Part shown: positions 7,309 through 15,383 of the stretch, in pieces
Layout: every line of letters starts with the position of its first letter
Numbering within the stretch: position 1 is the first letter of the stretch
Origin: JASGDC01 sp047605865
GTDB lineage: Bacteria; Actinomycetota; Actinomycetes; Actinomycetales; Micrococcaceae
Assembly: GCA_047605865.1 (NCBI GenBank)
Contig: JASGFC010000024.1
Coordinates: 1 to 24,925, forward strand
Length of the DNA: 24,925 nt
Direction: 5' to 3'
Translations under genes and position numbers: made by a program
The notes under the pieces: model-generated
What the model was told of the DNA's origin: nothing
The model's input: the letters and a program-made list of their open reading frames with translations, nothing else
Database searches by the model: none

Positions 7309-9130
7309 CACGCTGCCTCATCTCGTAAGCTGCAAGTTGCTGTTGAATTGCAGCAAGTTTAGCGTTATCAAATTTTGCTTGCCTTGAAAAGGTGTAGATA
7401 CCGTTTTCTTCTTGGAAGACATCAGTTAGTTGTGTGTAACAGTAGCCAAACATGTTGGGGTCTTTCAAAAGTACCTCGGTTAAGCCTTTGAATCTGCGGT
7501 AGAAGCCAGATAAACTCCTGACTTTGTTGCCATAACCCCAAGATTCTTCATGATCTTTTCCACTGACATCCATTTTTTCGCTATTCCACCAGATGCCACC
7601 ATATTCGGAAATAAAAAATGGCTGACCTTTATAAGGAAGAGAGAAATCTTTGTTCTTATCGTGCCAAGGTTTATTGATGAAAGGTTCACCTTTCTTCAAG
7701 CCGCGATTCTCACGCTGGAAGAAAAGAGGACGCTGTTCATAAGAGTGCGAATCATAGACATCAGTTTCAAGCACACGGTGTGAGTAACCAGAAGCATCTA
7801 ACACTGGCCGGGTAGGGTCAGCAAGTTTGGTTGCTAGGAACATGCCATAAGTCACATCGTCAAGGGGAGTGATTTTATCGTGAAGGACTTGATGCGTTTC
7901 ATTCAAAGGACACCAGCCAATAATGGAAGGGTGGTTATAATCACGATTCAAAACCTCTAGCCATTCGGTCACGAAAGATGTTGTTGGTTGCTGGTTATGA
8001 CCTTCAGCGCCTTGTCCGGAAATGCCCCAGTCACCAAATTCGCCCCACACTAAGTACCCTAAACGATCTGCATGATACAAGAAGCGTTCTTCAAAGACTT
8101 TTTGGTGCAACCTAGCCCCATTGAACCCGGCATCAAGGGCAAAATTAATGTCGTTCACTAAAGCCTCATCACTTGGCGAAGTCATTAAGGTCTCTGGCCA
8201 ATACCCTTGATCTAGCACCAGCCGCTGAAAAACATGTTTTCCATTAAGCAAGATAGCATTGCCCTCAATAGCCAATGAACGCAAACCAGCATAGGAAGTA
8301 ACAGTATCAAGCACATGGCCACGATGCAGCAGTTGAACGTTCACATCGTAAAGCCGGCCGTGACCAGGTTCCCAGTAATGGACATCCTCATCTTCTAGGG
8401 CGATAACAGTAGCAGCTGTCATTGAGTTTTCAAGGTTTATCGTGCTTTCTGCAATATGTTTACCTTGATAAGAAAGAATAATTCGTGCTTCATCGTGCAA
8501 ACGAGATTGTGCCGGAGTAACCTCAAAAGTGAAGCTCTTGCTAGAAAAATCAGGAGTAATTTTTAACTTTTTAATGTAATTTTCTGCAGAAACTGCTTCC
8601 AGCCAGACAGTCTGCCAAATTCCAGTAGTACGCATATACAAACAGTCACTGTTTTTATAATGAGTGGCCTGTTTACCTCTTGCCTGTGGTATATCTTTAT
8701 AATCTCTGGCACGCACCACGATAGTAATGCGCTGGCCCGCTTCAACCTCAAGTGGAACGGTAAAAGAAGAGAAGCCACCACGATGCCGGTATACTTCCTG
8801 TTCGTTAATCCACACTGTTGTATCGTGATCAACAGCGCCAAAGTGTAAGAGAACTTTTTTGTTCTGCCAGTTGTGCGGGATATCTAGCTCTTTGCGGTAC
8901 CATACAGCCTGCATGAAATCAGTATATTCAATGCCAGATTTTTTAGACTCAGGACAAAATGGAACCAAAATTTCATCAGCAAGTTCTTGCGACACTAAGC
9001 CACGGTCATAACCAGAATCCCCATGATCAATTTCAAACTGCCATATTCCATTAAGATTGAGCCAATCTTCTCGAACAAGTTGCGGTCTGGGAAACTCTGG
9101 TTTTGGAATTTCAGAGGTTAAGGAAGCCAT
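7298..9130 (-). CDS. Glycoside hydrolase family 2 (beta-galactosidase/beta-glucuronidase-like)
   Basis: The 610-residue enzyme follows the GH2 plan. Residues about 10-175 form the jelly-roll sugar-binding domain (LNGIWQFEID, then VWINEQEVYRHRGGF). Next comes an immunoglobulin-like domain to about 285, then the catalytic barrel. The acid/base is E411 in GWCPLNETH, and the nucleophile is probably E509 in FISEYGGIWW. GH2 enzymes are retaining exo-glycosidases acting on beta-galactosides, beta-glucuronides or beta-mannosides. No signal peptide is seen. The protein is shorter than LacZ (about 1000) and close to beta-glucuronidase in length, so LacZ itself is unlikely. It lies opposite the MFS/GH3 operon and just after the DUF4256 gene on the same strand, with 12 nt between them. 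Its 3' end overlaps the Zur-type gene. Confidence 0.87.
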   Translation of the reverse strand: MASLTSEIPKPEFPRPQLVREDWLNLNGIWQFEIDHGDSGYDRGLVSQELADEILVPFCPESKKSGIEYTDFMQAVWYRKELDIPHNWQNKKVLLHFGAVDHDTTVWINEQEVYRHRGGFSSFTVPLEVEAGQRITIVVRARDYKDIPQARGKQATHYKNSDCLYMRTTGIWQTVWLEAVSAENYIKKLKITPDFSSKSFTFEVTPAQSRLHDEARIILSYQGKHIAESTINLENSMTAATVIALEDEDVHYWEPGHGRLYDVNVQLLHRGHVLDTVTSYAGLRSLAIEGNAILLNGKHVFQRLVLDQGYWPETLMTSPSDEALVNDINFALDAGFNGARLHQKVFEERFLYHADRLGYLVWGEFGDWGISGQGAEGHNQQPTTSFVTEWLEVLNRDYNHPSIIGWCPLNETHQVLHDKITPLDDVTYGMFLATKLADPTRPVLDASGYSHRVLETDVYDSHSYEQRPLFFQRENRGLKKGEPFINKPWHDKNKDFSLPYKGQPFFISEYGGIWWNSEKMDVSGKDHEESWGYGNKVRSLSGFYRRFKGLTEVLLKDPNMFGYCYTQLTDVFQEENGIYTFSRQAKFDNAKLAAIQQQLAAYEMRQRDGS

Positions 9131-9142
9131 ACTTAAGTGTAA

Positions 9143-9733
9143 CTACAGTTCTACAGCGCCTCTGAACCCACGGGCAGAATAGTAGCTCTCTGCACCATTA
9201 TGGTAAAAGAAGACTTGGCCATAACGGAAATCACCAAAGAGAGCTCCACCTTTTTCACGCATCGCTGGTGGGGTCTTTACCCATGAAGAAGTTTTAGCAT
9301 CGAATTCTTCAATCTCTTGAAGCGCACGATATTGCTCTTCGTCAAGAAGTTCAATGCCCATATCCTTTGCCATCGCAACAGCAGAATGCTGAGGTTTTGC
9401 TCTCTTGCGTTTATCTAGTGCTTCTTGGTCATAGCAGACGCTACGGCGTCCCTTTGGACTTTCTGCGGCACAATCCACGAGCATAAGTTTTTTACCCAGT
9501 TGCACGATATCTGGTTCACCTTCGGTGATTTCCATAGCGTATGCTGCAGCGAGAGCACTATCAGTAAGCTTTTCTTCAACTTCTGAGAATTTGATACCAT
9601 CGTGGCGCTTAGAATTCTCGTTAAATCGTGTTTCTAGAGTTTCTAGGAGTTCTTTTTTCTGCTCTGCAGTGAGTTTCTGCGGAAACTCTTTAATAATTTC
9701 TTTTGGCTTTGTTTTAGGTGCTGTTTTAGGCAT
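9143..9733 (-). CDS. DUF4256 family protein
   Basis: The 196-residue protein matches the DUF4256 family as I remember it, mainly by its C-terminal half: KTSSWVKTPPAMREKGGALF, then FRYGQVFFYHNGAESYYSAR and an ending RGFRGAVEL. The function is unknown in the family. The first 20 residues are Lys/Pro rich and probably disordered. It is soluble, with no membrane segment. It is probably co-transcribed with the GH2 gene 12 nt downstream. The start is 45 bp from the divergent helicase start, so the two share a very short promoter region. Confidence 0.8.
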   Translation of the reverse strand: MPKTAPKTKPKEIIKEFPQKLTAEQKKELLETLETRFNENSKRHDGIKFSEVEEKLTDSALAAAYAMEITEGEPDIVQLGKKLMLVDCAAESPKGRRSVCYDQEALDKRKRAKPQHSAVAMAKDMGIELLDEEQYRALQEIEEFDAKTSSWVKTPPAMREKGGALFGDFRYGQVFFYHNGAESYYSARGFRGAVEL

Positions 9734-9739
9734 AACCCT

Positions 9740-9745
9740 AGTTTA
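9740..9745 (-). promoter_or_regulatory. Possible -10 element for a leaderless DUF4256 transcript
   Basis: On the minus strand TAAACT lies 6 nt before the ATG at 9733, with no convincing ribosome binding site (AGGG only 2 nt from the ATG). The same 6-nt arrangement is seen before clpS. The whole divergent spacer is 45 bp. Confidence 0.4.
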
Positions 9746-9778
9746 CCAAAGTGACATTTTGATAAACTTAATAAAGAT

Positions 9779-11530
9779 ATGACTGACGATTTATTTTCAC
9801 TTTTTGAAGCCAAAGAACCAGCAAAACTCACACCAGCCTACCCGCATAAAGCTGCATGGGGAACCAGTGCATCGTTGCGCGCTTGGCAGGCAGAAGCTTT
9901 AGCAGATTACTTTGCAAAAAATCCCAAGGATTACATGTTGGTGGCTACTCCTGGTGCTGGTAAAACAGCCTTTGCTTTGCGCCTTGCTAAAGAATTAGTG
10001 GATCGTGGGGAAATTAATCGCATCATGATTGTGGTGCCAACTGAACCGTTGAAAAATCAGTGGGCAGATTCTGCTGCTCGTGTGAGCCTAAAAATTGATC
10101 CGAACTTTAAGAATTCTGACGGTCAACACGGACGCCAATACATTGGTATTGCAGTCACTTATGCCCAAGTTGCCAATAAGCCAGCATTACATCAAGCAAA
10201 AACCGATAACGCCAAAACACTTGTCATCTTTGATGAAATACATCATGCTGGGGATTCACTTTCATGGGGAGAGGCAGTGCGGGAGGCTTTCGAGGGTGCT
10301 CGCAAACGTCTCATGTTAACCGGTACACCTTTTAGGTCAGATTCTACCCCTATTCCTTTCGTGCATTACGAAAAAGAAGCAGGGGGAGTTGAGCGTTCAA
10401 CAGCTGATTACTCGTATGGCTATGGTGCTGCTTTAAAGGATCACGTGGTGCGCCCTGTCATTTTCCACGCTTATTCTGGACAGATGCGTTGGAAGAACAC
10501 GATGGGCGAAACTATGGAAGCGCAATTAGGTGCTGCAGCGAGTAAGGATCTGGTTTCGCAAGCATGGCGCACTGCCCTTGATCCACAAGGTGATTGGATG
10601 AAGCAAGTCATCAATGCCGCTCACAAACGTTTGCTGGAAGTTCGTAAGTCTGTCTCTGATGCAGCAGGGCTCGTGATTGCTAGTAATCACGATGATGCCA
10701 AAGCTTACGCAAAGCTCATGCAGAAGGTTATTGGTATTAAGCCAGTGGTAGTGCTGTCCGATGATTCTAAAGCAAAGAAACTTATCAATGGCTTCAACGA
10801 TTCTCATGATTTGTGGATGATTGCTGTACGCATGGTATCCGAAGGTGTGGACATTCCACGGCTCATGGTAGGTGTGTATGCGACCTCCACTTCAACACCA
10901 TTGTTTTTTGCTCAGGCTGTTGGGCGTTATGTACGTGCTCGCAAGCGTGGGGAGATTGCCTCCATTTTCTTACCTTCTGTTCCTTATCTTGTTGAGCTGG
11001 CCAATGAGATGGAGAAAGAACGAGACCATGCCTTGAAACCAGCAGCTGGTGCTACATCTTTGGAAGATTCACTGATTGAGGCAGCCAATCGTGAAGATGC
11101 TGCTTCTGCAGAATTAACGAAGGAAGAATTCCAAGCCTTAGATTCTTCTGCTGCATTTGAAAAGGCCATTTACGATGGTGGTGAGTTTGGCACTTACGCT
11201 TGGGCAGGTAGTGATGAAGAGCACGATTTTCTTGGTATTCCTGGTTTGCTTGAGCCAGATCAGGTAAAGGAGCTGCTTCGAGAAAGGCAACGAACACAAT
11301 TAAAACGAGGTACTACTCCTATAGTGCCTGACCATCAACAGTTGAAAGATTTACGCAGTGAGTTAGCAAAGTTAGTTTCAGCATGGTCTGCACGCACTGG
11401 TACCCCTCATGGTGTTATCCACACTCGATTACGTGATTTTTCAGGTGGGCCTGCTGTCCCACAAGCTACACGTGAGCAAATCGAAGCTCGTATTGAGAAA
11501 CTTCGTGGCTGGTTCGTGGGGAAGAAATAG
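9779..11530 (+). CDS. SF2 DEAD/DEAH-type helicase or nucleic-acid-dependent ATPase
   Basis: All core SF2 motifs are visible in this 583-residue protein: Walker A TPGAGKT (residues 57-63), motif II DEIHH (152-156), motif III TGTPFR (181-186), and motif VI QAVGRYVRARKRG (from 379). The motif set is that of the DEAH/UvsW/RecG-like branch, with a DEIH box rather than DEAD. The last 150 residues are acidic and helical and end in a charged segment; they have no named domain that I recognise. Proteins of this length and layout are common in actinobacteria with unknown cellular role. No nuclease, methylase or specificity subunit is adjacent, so a restriction system is not supported. The start codon lacks a Shine-Dalgarno sequence; TAAACT at 9763-9768 may be its -10 element. 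Confidence 0.85.
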   Translation: MTDDLFSLFEAKEPAKLTPAYPHKAAWGTSASLRAWQAEALADYFAKNPKDYMLVATPGAGKTAFALRLAKELVDRGEINRIMIVVPTEPLKNQWADSAARVSLKIDPNFKNSDGQHGRQYIGIAVTYAQVANKPALHQAKTDNAKTLVIFDEIHHAGDSLSWGEAVREAFEGARKRLMLTGTPFRSDSTPIPFVHYEKEAGGVERSTADYSYGYGAALKDHVVRPVIFHAYSGQMRWKNTMGETMEAQLGAAASKDLVSQAWRTALDPQGDWMKQVINAAHKRLLEVRKSVSDAAGLVIASNHDDAKAYAKLMQKVIGIKPVVVLSDDSKAKKLINGFNDSHDLWMIAVRMVSEGVDIPRLMVGVYATSTSTPLFFAQAVGRYVRARKRGEIASIFLPSVPYLVELANEMEKERDHALKPAAGATSLEDSLIEAANREDAASAELTKEEFQALDSSAAFEKAIYDGGEFGTYAWAGSDEEHDFLGIPGLLEPDQVKELLRERQRTQLKRGTTPIVPDHQQLKDLRSELAKLVSAWSARTGTPHGVIHTRLRDFSGGPAVPQATREQIEARIEKLRGWFVGKK

Positions 11531-11564
11531 CAAAGCCTTTCCGTTCATGCGCAAACAGATGAGT

Positions 11565-11638
11565 CCGAAGCCATTCGGCCGTGTGTGCGTTTATCGTGAA
11601 AGTGCACGTTCAAACTCACACATGTGTCACAAACGCAC
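11565..11638. repeat. Structured spacer with two hairpins
   Basis: In the 152-bp gap between the helicase gene and the convergent pncA gene, CCGAA-gcca-TTCGG (11565-11578) is a perfect 5-bp hairpin. Then GTGCGTTT (11585-11592) pairs with AAACGCAC (11631-11638), and inside it GTGA (11596-11599) pairs with TCAC (11627-11630). The loop holds ACACATGTGT, a perfect 10-bp palindrome. No T-run follows on either strand. It could end both converging transcripts or be a repeated intergenic element. Confidence 0.45.
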
Positions 11639-11682
11639 CTACTGAGCGAGACGAGTCGCCCTTGAACCGATAGCGCAAGAAA

Positions 11683-12291
11683 CTAACTCTTTAGTGCTTC
11701 GTACTCATCCCCATCAATGGTAACGCCTGCATCTTCCATCTCTTCAACAGCTTCGTGCAGCGAATCTTTAGCAATAGCCGCAGTCAACCCCATCAAGACG
11801 GTTACATCAAGTCCGTTCTTAGCAGCATCAAGAGCTGAGGCTTTCACACAATAGTCAGTGGCAATGCCGCAGACGTCAAGATCTTCGACATCGTGATCGT
11901 TAAGCCATTCGTCTAAAGAATCGCCCTCTTCATCTTCTTCATCCTCAGGGTCTGAAAGTACTCCCTCAAAAGCAGAATATGCAGCATCGTACTGACCCTT
12001 GTGAAAGATTGCTTCAATCAGGTCAGGATTAAGATTTTCGTGGAAGTCTGCGCCTTCCGTACCAACAACACAATGTGGTGGCCACGAATCTTTAAAGTCA
12101 GGTTTGTCGCTAAAATGCGCTCCTGGGTCAATATGCCAATCTTTACTGGCAATGATGTAATCGTAATCTTTGCGATGTTCATCAATGTATTCAGTAATCA
12201 GTTCTGCTGTCTTAGCTCCGCCTTTGACGGCCAGAGAACCACCTTCACAGAAATCGTTTTGTACATCAACAACTAGTAATGCTTTTGCCAT
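11683..12291 (-). CDS. pncA: Nicotinamidase/pyrazinamidase
   Basis: This cysteine-hydrolase family (isochorismatase-like) enzyme converts nicotinamide to nicotinate for NAD salvage. Catalytic residues are visible: D9 in VVDVQNDFCEGG, the Lys of IFHKGQYDAAYSAF, and the nucleophile C148 in GIATDYCVKAS. The metal-site segment reads ASKDWHIDPGAHFS. I start at ATG 12291 because the recognisable protein begins there; further in-frame residues upstream overlap pncB and are not conserved-looking. The product has 202 residues. An acidic insertion (DPEDEEDEEGD) lies about 20 residues before the catalytic Cys. It lies 7 nt after the pncB stop, so the two steps of the salvage route form one operon. Confidence 0.92.
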   Translation of the reverse strand: MAKALLVVDVQNDFCEGGSLAVKGGAKTAELITEYIDEHRKDYDYIIASKDWHIDPGAHFSDKPDFKDSWPPHCVVGTEGADFHENLNPDLIEAIFHKGQYDAAYSAFEGVLSDPEDEEDEEGDSLDEWLNDHDVEDLDVCGIATDYCVKASALDAAKNGLDVTVLMGLTAAIAKDSLHEAVEEMEDAGVTIDGDEYEALKS

Positions 12292-12298
12292 TGTATTT

Positions 12299-13609
12299 CT
12301 ACTCCTCAAATACAGTTGGAATAACTGCTTCACCTTTTTGCAAGCTGTGCCCTTTAGCTGGAAGTTCTGTAAACACCTTCTTGAAGTGTTCTTGAGCTTC
12401 TACTACACCTGCTTGGTCAGTATATTTATCAACAACCTTACCGTTTTTTACAAGTTGAACTAGTAGCTCGCGGTCGTTGTTATCAGCTTTAGGATTATGT
12501 CCCACACCAATTTTTTCTTGAGTGGCAATGCCTTTTTCGTTCAACTCTCTAAAGGCATACTTGCGTCCACCAACCGTCTTCTTACCTTTAGATGCCTTTG
12601 CAACAGCAACTTGTTCACCTGCTGAATTTTCGTGTGAAACCAGCTTGTACACCATGGATGCTGTTGGTGCACCTGAGCCTGTGACAAGCTGTGTTCCAAC
12701 ACCATAACCATCAACTGGGGCTGCAGCTAGACCAGCGATAGCGTATTCATCAAGGTCACTGGTTACCACAATACGAGTCTTAGTAGCGCCTAGAGAATCA
12801 AGAAGTTTACGCACTGATTTAGCTTGAGAAGCTAAATCGCCTGAGTCTAAACGCACACCGCCTAATTCAGGGCCAGCAAGTTCTACAGCAGTGCGGACAG
12901 CTTTATCAACATCGTAGGTATCTACTAATAAGGTAGTATCTTTGCCTAAAGATTCGATCTGAGCTTTAAACGCTTCTTCTTCACTATCGTGCAAAAGCGT
13001 AAAAGAATGAGCCGAAGTACCTTGAGTTTTAATGCCATAACGGCGTCCAGCTTCAAGGTTAGAGGTAGAAGCAAACCCCACGATAGCAGCAGCACGTGCA
13101 GAAGCAACGGCAGCTTCTTCATGAGTACGCCTAGACCCCATCTCAATACAAGGGCGATCATCAGCCCAATCAACCATTCGTGCAGCGGCAGAAGCGATAG
13201 CACTATCGTGGTTCATGATAGAAAGGAGTAGTGTCTCAATGATGCAGGCTTCAGCGAAAGTACCTTCAACAATGAGAATCGGAGAGTTAGGGAAGTATAA
13301 TTCCCCTTCTTGATAACCCCAAATATTGCCAGAGAATTTGTAATCCGCAAGGAACTCTAAAGTTTCTTCATTGACAACATCGTTCTTGCGAAGATTATCA
13401 ATCTCTGCAGGTCCAAAAGTAAAGTTTTTCAAAGCCTCAAGTAAACGGCCAGTGCCAGCTACCACTCCGTAGCGACGCCCCTCAGGTAAACGGCGAGCAA
13501 AAGCTTCAAAGAAGCACTTACGGTGTGCAGTTCCTGAATGTAAGGAAGCCTGCAGCATGGTCAGTTCGTAGTGATCAGTTAATAAAGCTGTCGACTGTGT
13601 AGTGTTCAT
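12299..13609 (-). CDS. pncB: Nicotinate phosphoribosyltransferase
   Basis: This enzyme condenses nicotinate with PRPP to nicotinate mononucleotide in an ATP-stimulated reaction (Preiss-Handler route), using the product of the PncA encoded just downstream. Signatures are LLTDHYELTMLQA at the N-terminus, EGTFAEACIIETLLLS, and the phosphate-binding GVRLDSGDLASQAKSVR and VTSDLDEY segments. Translation probably starts at ATG 13609 (MNTTQSTALL); the 12 upstream in-frame codons cross the divergent clpS promoter and start. The 436-residue length fits the bacterial family. On the minus strand TATGCT (13617-13622) lies 7 nt before the ATG, so the message may be leaderless or nearly so; AGGTG 2 nt from the ATG is too close for a good ribosome site. 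Confidence 0.93.
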   Translation of the reverse strand: MNTTQSTALLTDHYELTMLQASLHSGTAHRKCFFEAFARRLPEGRRYGVVAGTGRLLEALKNFTFGPAEIDNLRKNDVVNEETLEFLADYKFSGNIWGYQEGELYFPNSPILIVEGTFAEACIIETLLLSIMNHDSAIASAAARMVDWADDRPCIEMGSRRTHEEAAVASARAAAIVGFASTSNLEAGRRYGIKTQGTSAHSFTLLHDSEEEAFKAQIESLGKDTTLLVDTYDVDKAVRTAVELAGPELGGVRLDSGDLASQAKSVRKLLDSLGATKTRIVVTSDLDEYAIAGLAAAPVDGYGVGTQLVTGSGAPTASMVYKLVSHENSAGEQVAVAKASKGKKTVGGRKYAFRELNEKGIATQEKIGVGHNPKADNNDRELLVQLVKNGKVVDKYTDQAGVVEAQEHFKKVFTELPAKGHSLQKGEAVIPTVFEE

Positions 13610-13623
13610 AACACCTAGCATAG

Positions 13624-13629
13624 TAAAAT
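13624..13629 (+). promoter_or_regulatory. -10 element for a probably leaderless clpS transcript
   Basis: TAAAAT lies 6 nt before the clpS ATG (13636), and no ribosome binding site is present. Only 26 bp separate the divergent clpS and pncB starts, and the candidate minus-strand -10 (TATGCT, 13617-13622) abuts this one. The two promoters therefore cannot be used independently of each other at the same instant. Confidence 0.45.
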
Positions 13630-13635
13630 TTTTAT

Positions 13636-13926
13636 ATGAGTACATTAGTTCCTGAGCCGATTGAGCAATCTGATATTGAAATGTTGCCTAATACACCTTG
13701 GATAACTATTGTATGGAATGATCCAGTCAATTTAATGAGCTACGTTTCCTTCGTTTTCCAAAGTTACTTCAAATTTAGCGCTCAAAAGGCTCATCAGCTC
13801 ATGCTCCAAGTGCATGAATTGGGCAAAGCTGTAGTTGCTGTAGGGAGTAAAGAAGAGATGGAACGTCACGTTGTTGCTCTGCATGGTTATGGTTTGCAGG
13901 CCACTTTTCAGAAAGAAGATGCATAA
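13636..13926 (+). CDS. clpS: ATP-dependent Clp protease adaptor ClpS
   Basis: ClpS binds N-degron substrates and delivers them to ClpC/ClpA-ClpP. The 96-residue protein has the core TPWITIVWNDPVNLMSYV, in which N28, D29 and M34 correspond to the N-degron pocket residues of the family. The later QVHELGKAVVAVG supplies the pocket His. The N-terminal 20 residues are the usual flexible extension. It is the first gene of a five-gene run; its stop codon is directly followed by the ATG of the DUF2017 gene. Confidence 0.92.
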   Translation: MSTLVPEPIEQSDIEMLPNTPWITIVWNDPVNLMSYVSFVFQSYFKFSAQKAHQLMLQVHELGKAVVAVGSKEEMERHVVALHGYGLQATFQKEDA

Positions 13927-14511
13927 ATGGCAACAGCCTTCTACCACGGAGTTAATGGGTACACTTCGCGTCTTAATAGTGCAGAGAAACGAATGCTTAG
14001 AGGTCTCTTTAGTGATGTGATTGAACTTTTAGAAGAAGATGAGCACGATGATGAGCTAGAGAAAATGGCAGGATTAAGCTCAGGTGAGCGGCCAGAGGAC
14101 CCTGCTTTGTTAAAGCTCCTTCCAGATGGGGTTGTGGAGCAAAATCAAGAAGAAGCTCAGGAGTTCCGTAGGCTTAGTGAGTCGAATGTGCGTCAGCGAA
14201 AGATTGAGCAGCTTCGTCACTCAATTCAGCAACTTGGCTTCAAGGGAAGTACTTCATTGAATCCAACTCAAGCTATAGAGTTTGCTGCTGCACTCAATAG
14301 CGTACGCACGGTGTTGGCTGCGAGATTAGAGATTGAAGATGATGCAGATTCAGAACGCATTCTAGATAAGACGGATTTCACTCAAGTGGAAACCCCTGAA
14401 GAATACATGGCAGTTACATATAACTTTGTCAGTTGGCTACAAGATACCTTGATGCAGGCCATGCTAGCCTTTTCTTTGAGCGATGATATCAATCCACTAG
14501 AAGGAGAGTAG
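13927..14511 (+). CDS. DUF2017 family protein
   Basis: This 194-residue actinobacterial protein of unknown function is typically found beside clpS and murI, as here. It is acidic and mostly helical, with a C-terminal segment TPEEYMAVTYNFVSWLQDTL that resembles the conserved part of the family. There are no catalytic motifs and no membrane segment. Its ATG follows the clpS stop with no gap, and its stop overlaps the murI GTG by one base, so translation of the three genes is probably coupled. A link to Clp proteolysis is suggested by context only. Confidence 0.82.
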   Translation: MATAFYHGVNGYTSRLNSAEKRMLRGLFSDVIELLEEDEHDDELEKMAGLSSGERPEDPALLKLLPDGVVEQNQEEAQEFRRLSESNVRQRKIEQLRHSIQQLGFKGSTSLNPTQAIEFAAALNSVRTVLAARLEIEDDADSERILDKTDFTQVETPEEYMAVTYNFVSWLQDTLMQAMLAFSLSDDINPLEGE

Positions 14512-15383
14512 TGAGTAAAAACACAGCACCCATTGGCATCTTTGACTCCGGAGTTGGCGGCTTAACAGTAGCCAGAGCCATCATGGATCAATTACCTCAA
14601 GAATCAATTGTCTACGTAGGGGATACCAAGCATGCTCCCTATGGACCACTTCCTCTAGAAAAGGTTCGTGCATATTCACTAGGAATTATGGATGAGCTTG
14701 TGGACTCTGGTGTGAAAGCGTTGGTCATTGCCTGTAATTCTGCTTCCGCAGCAGTCTTACGGGATGCTCGCGAACGCTACACCAAGAACTACAGCATCCC
14801 TGTAGTAGAGGTAATTCAGCCTGCTGTGCGTAGGGCTGTTGCCACAACTCGTGATCATAAAATCGGTGTTATTGCTACGCAAGCAACAGTGCAATCTCAA
14901 GCTTACGAAGATGCTTTTGCTGCTGCTCCACATACTCAAGTTTTCACTCAAGCATGCCCCAGGTTTGTTGAGTTTGTTGAAAGTGGTATTACTTCTGGGC
15001 CAGAACTTCGTGAGGTTGCTCATGAGTATCTTGAGCCGTTAAAAAACAAAGATATAGATACACTTATTCTTGGTTGTACGCATTATCCGCTGCTCACTGG
15101 CGTGATTTCAGCAGAAATGGGTCCAAGTGTTGCACTTGTTTCAAGTGCTGAAGAAACAGCACAGCAAGTGTATCGTGAACTAGTGGATGCCGGTCTTGAA
15201 AATACTTCAGGGAACCCACCTAGTTATGAATTTTTAGCTACCGGTGATGCTCAGGAGTTTTCGCGTCTGGCAGCTCGTTTCCTTGGCCCTGAAGCAGCGC
15301 AGGCAAAACACATTGATACTATTAAATCTATTTATCCTGAAGCTACAGAGGGCATCAGAATTATTAACAAGGAGAATTCATGA
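14511..15383 (+). CDS. murI: Glutamate racemase
   Basis: MurI interconverts L- and D-glutamate to supply D-Glu for peptidoglycan. The 290-residue protein begins GIFDSGVGGLTVARAI and carries both catalytic cysteines: C75 in VIACNSASA and C189 in LGCTHYPLL. The start is GTG 14511, preceded by AAGGAG about 6 nt upstream; the first G is also the last base of the DUF2017 stop. Its stop overlaps the ATG of rph in an ATGA arrangement. Length and motifs are normal for the family. Confidence 0.95.
   Translation: MSKNTAPIGIFDSGVGGLTVARAIMDQLPQESIVYVGDTKHAPYGPLPLEKVRAYSLGIMDELVDSGVKALVIACNSASAAVLRDARERYTKNYSIPVVEVIQPAVRRAVATTRDHKIGVIATQATVQSQAYEDAFAAAPHTQVFTQACPRFVEFVESGITSGPELREVAHEYLEPLKNKDIDTLILGCTHYPLLTGVISAEMGPSVALVSSAEETAQQVYRELVDAGLENTSGNPPSYEFLATGDAQEFSRLAARFLGPEAAQAKHIDTIKSIYPEATEGIRIINKENS

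Noticed and set aside
9779..11530. Helicase as part of a restriction or phage-defence system
   Set aside because: No nuclease, methylase or specificity gene is nearby; its neighbours are DUF4256 and NAD salvage genes.
11409..11645. A 78-codon frame running from the helicase end into the spacer
   Set aside because: It overlaps the helicase gene out of frame, has no ribosome site, and its end crosses the hairpins.
12292..12333. Upstream extension of pncA into pncB
   Set aside because: The 14 extra residues overlap pncB and precede the clear family start MAKALLVVDVQNDF.
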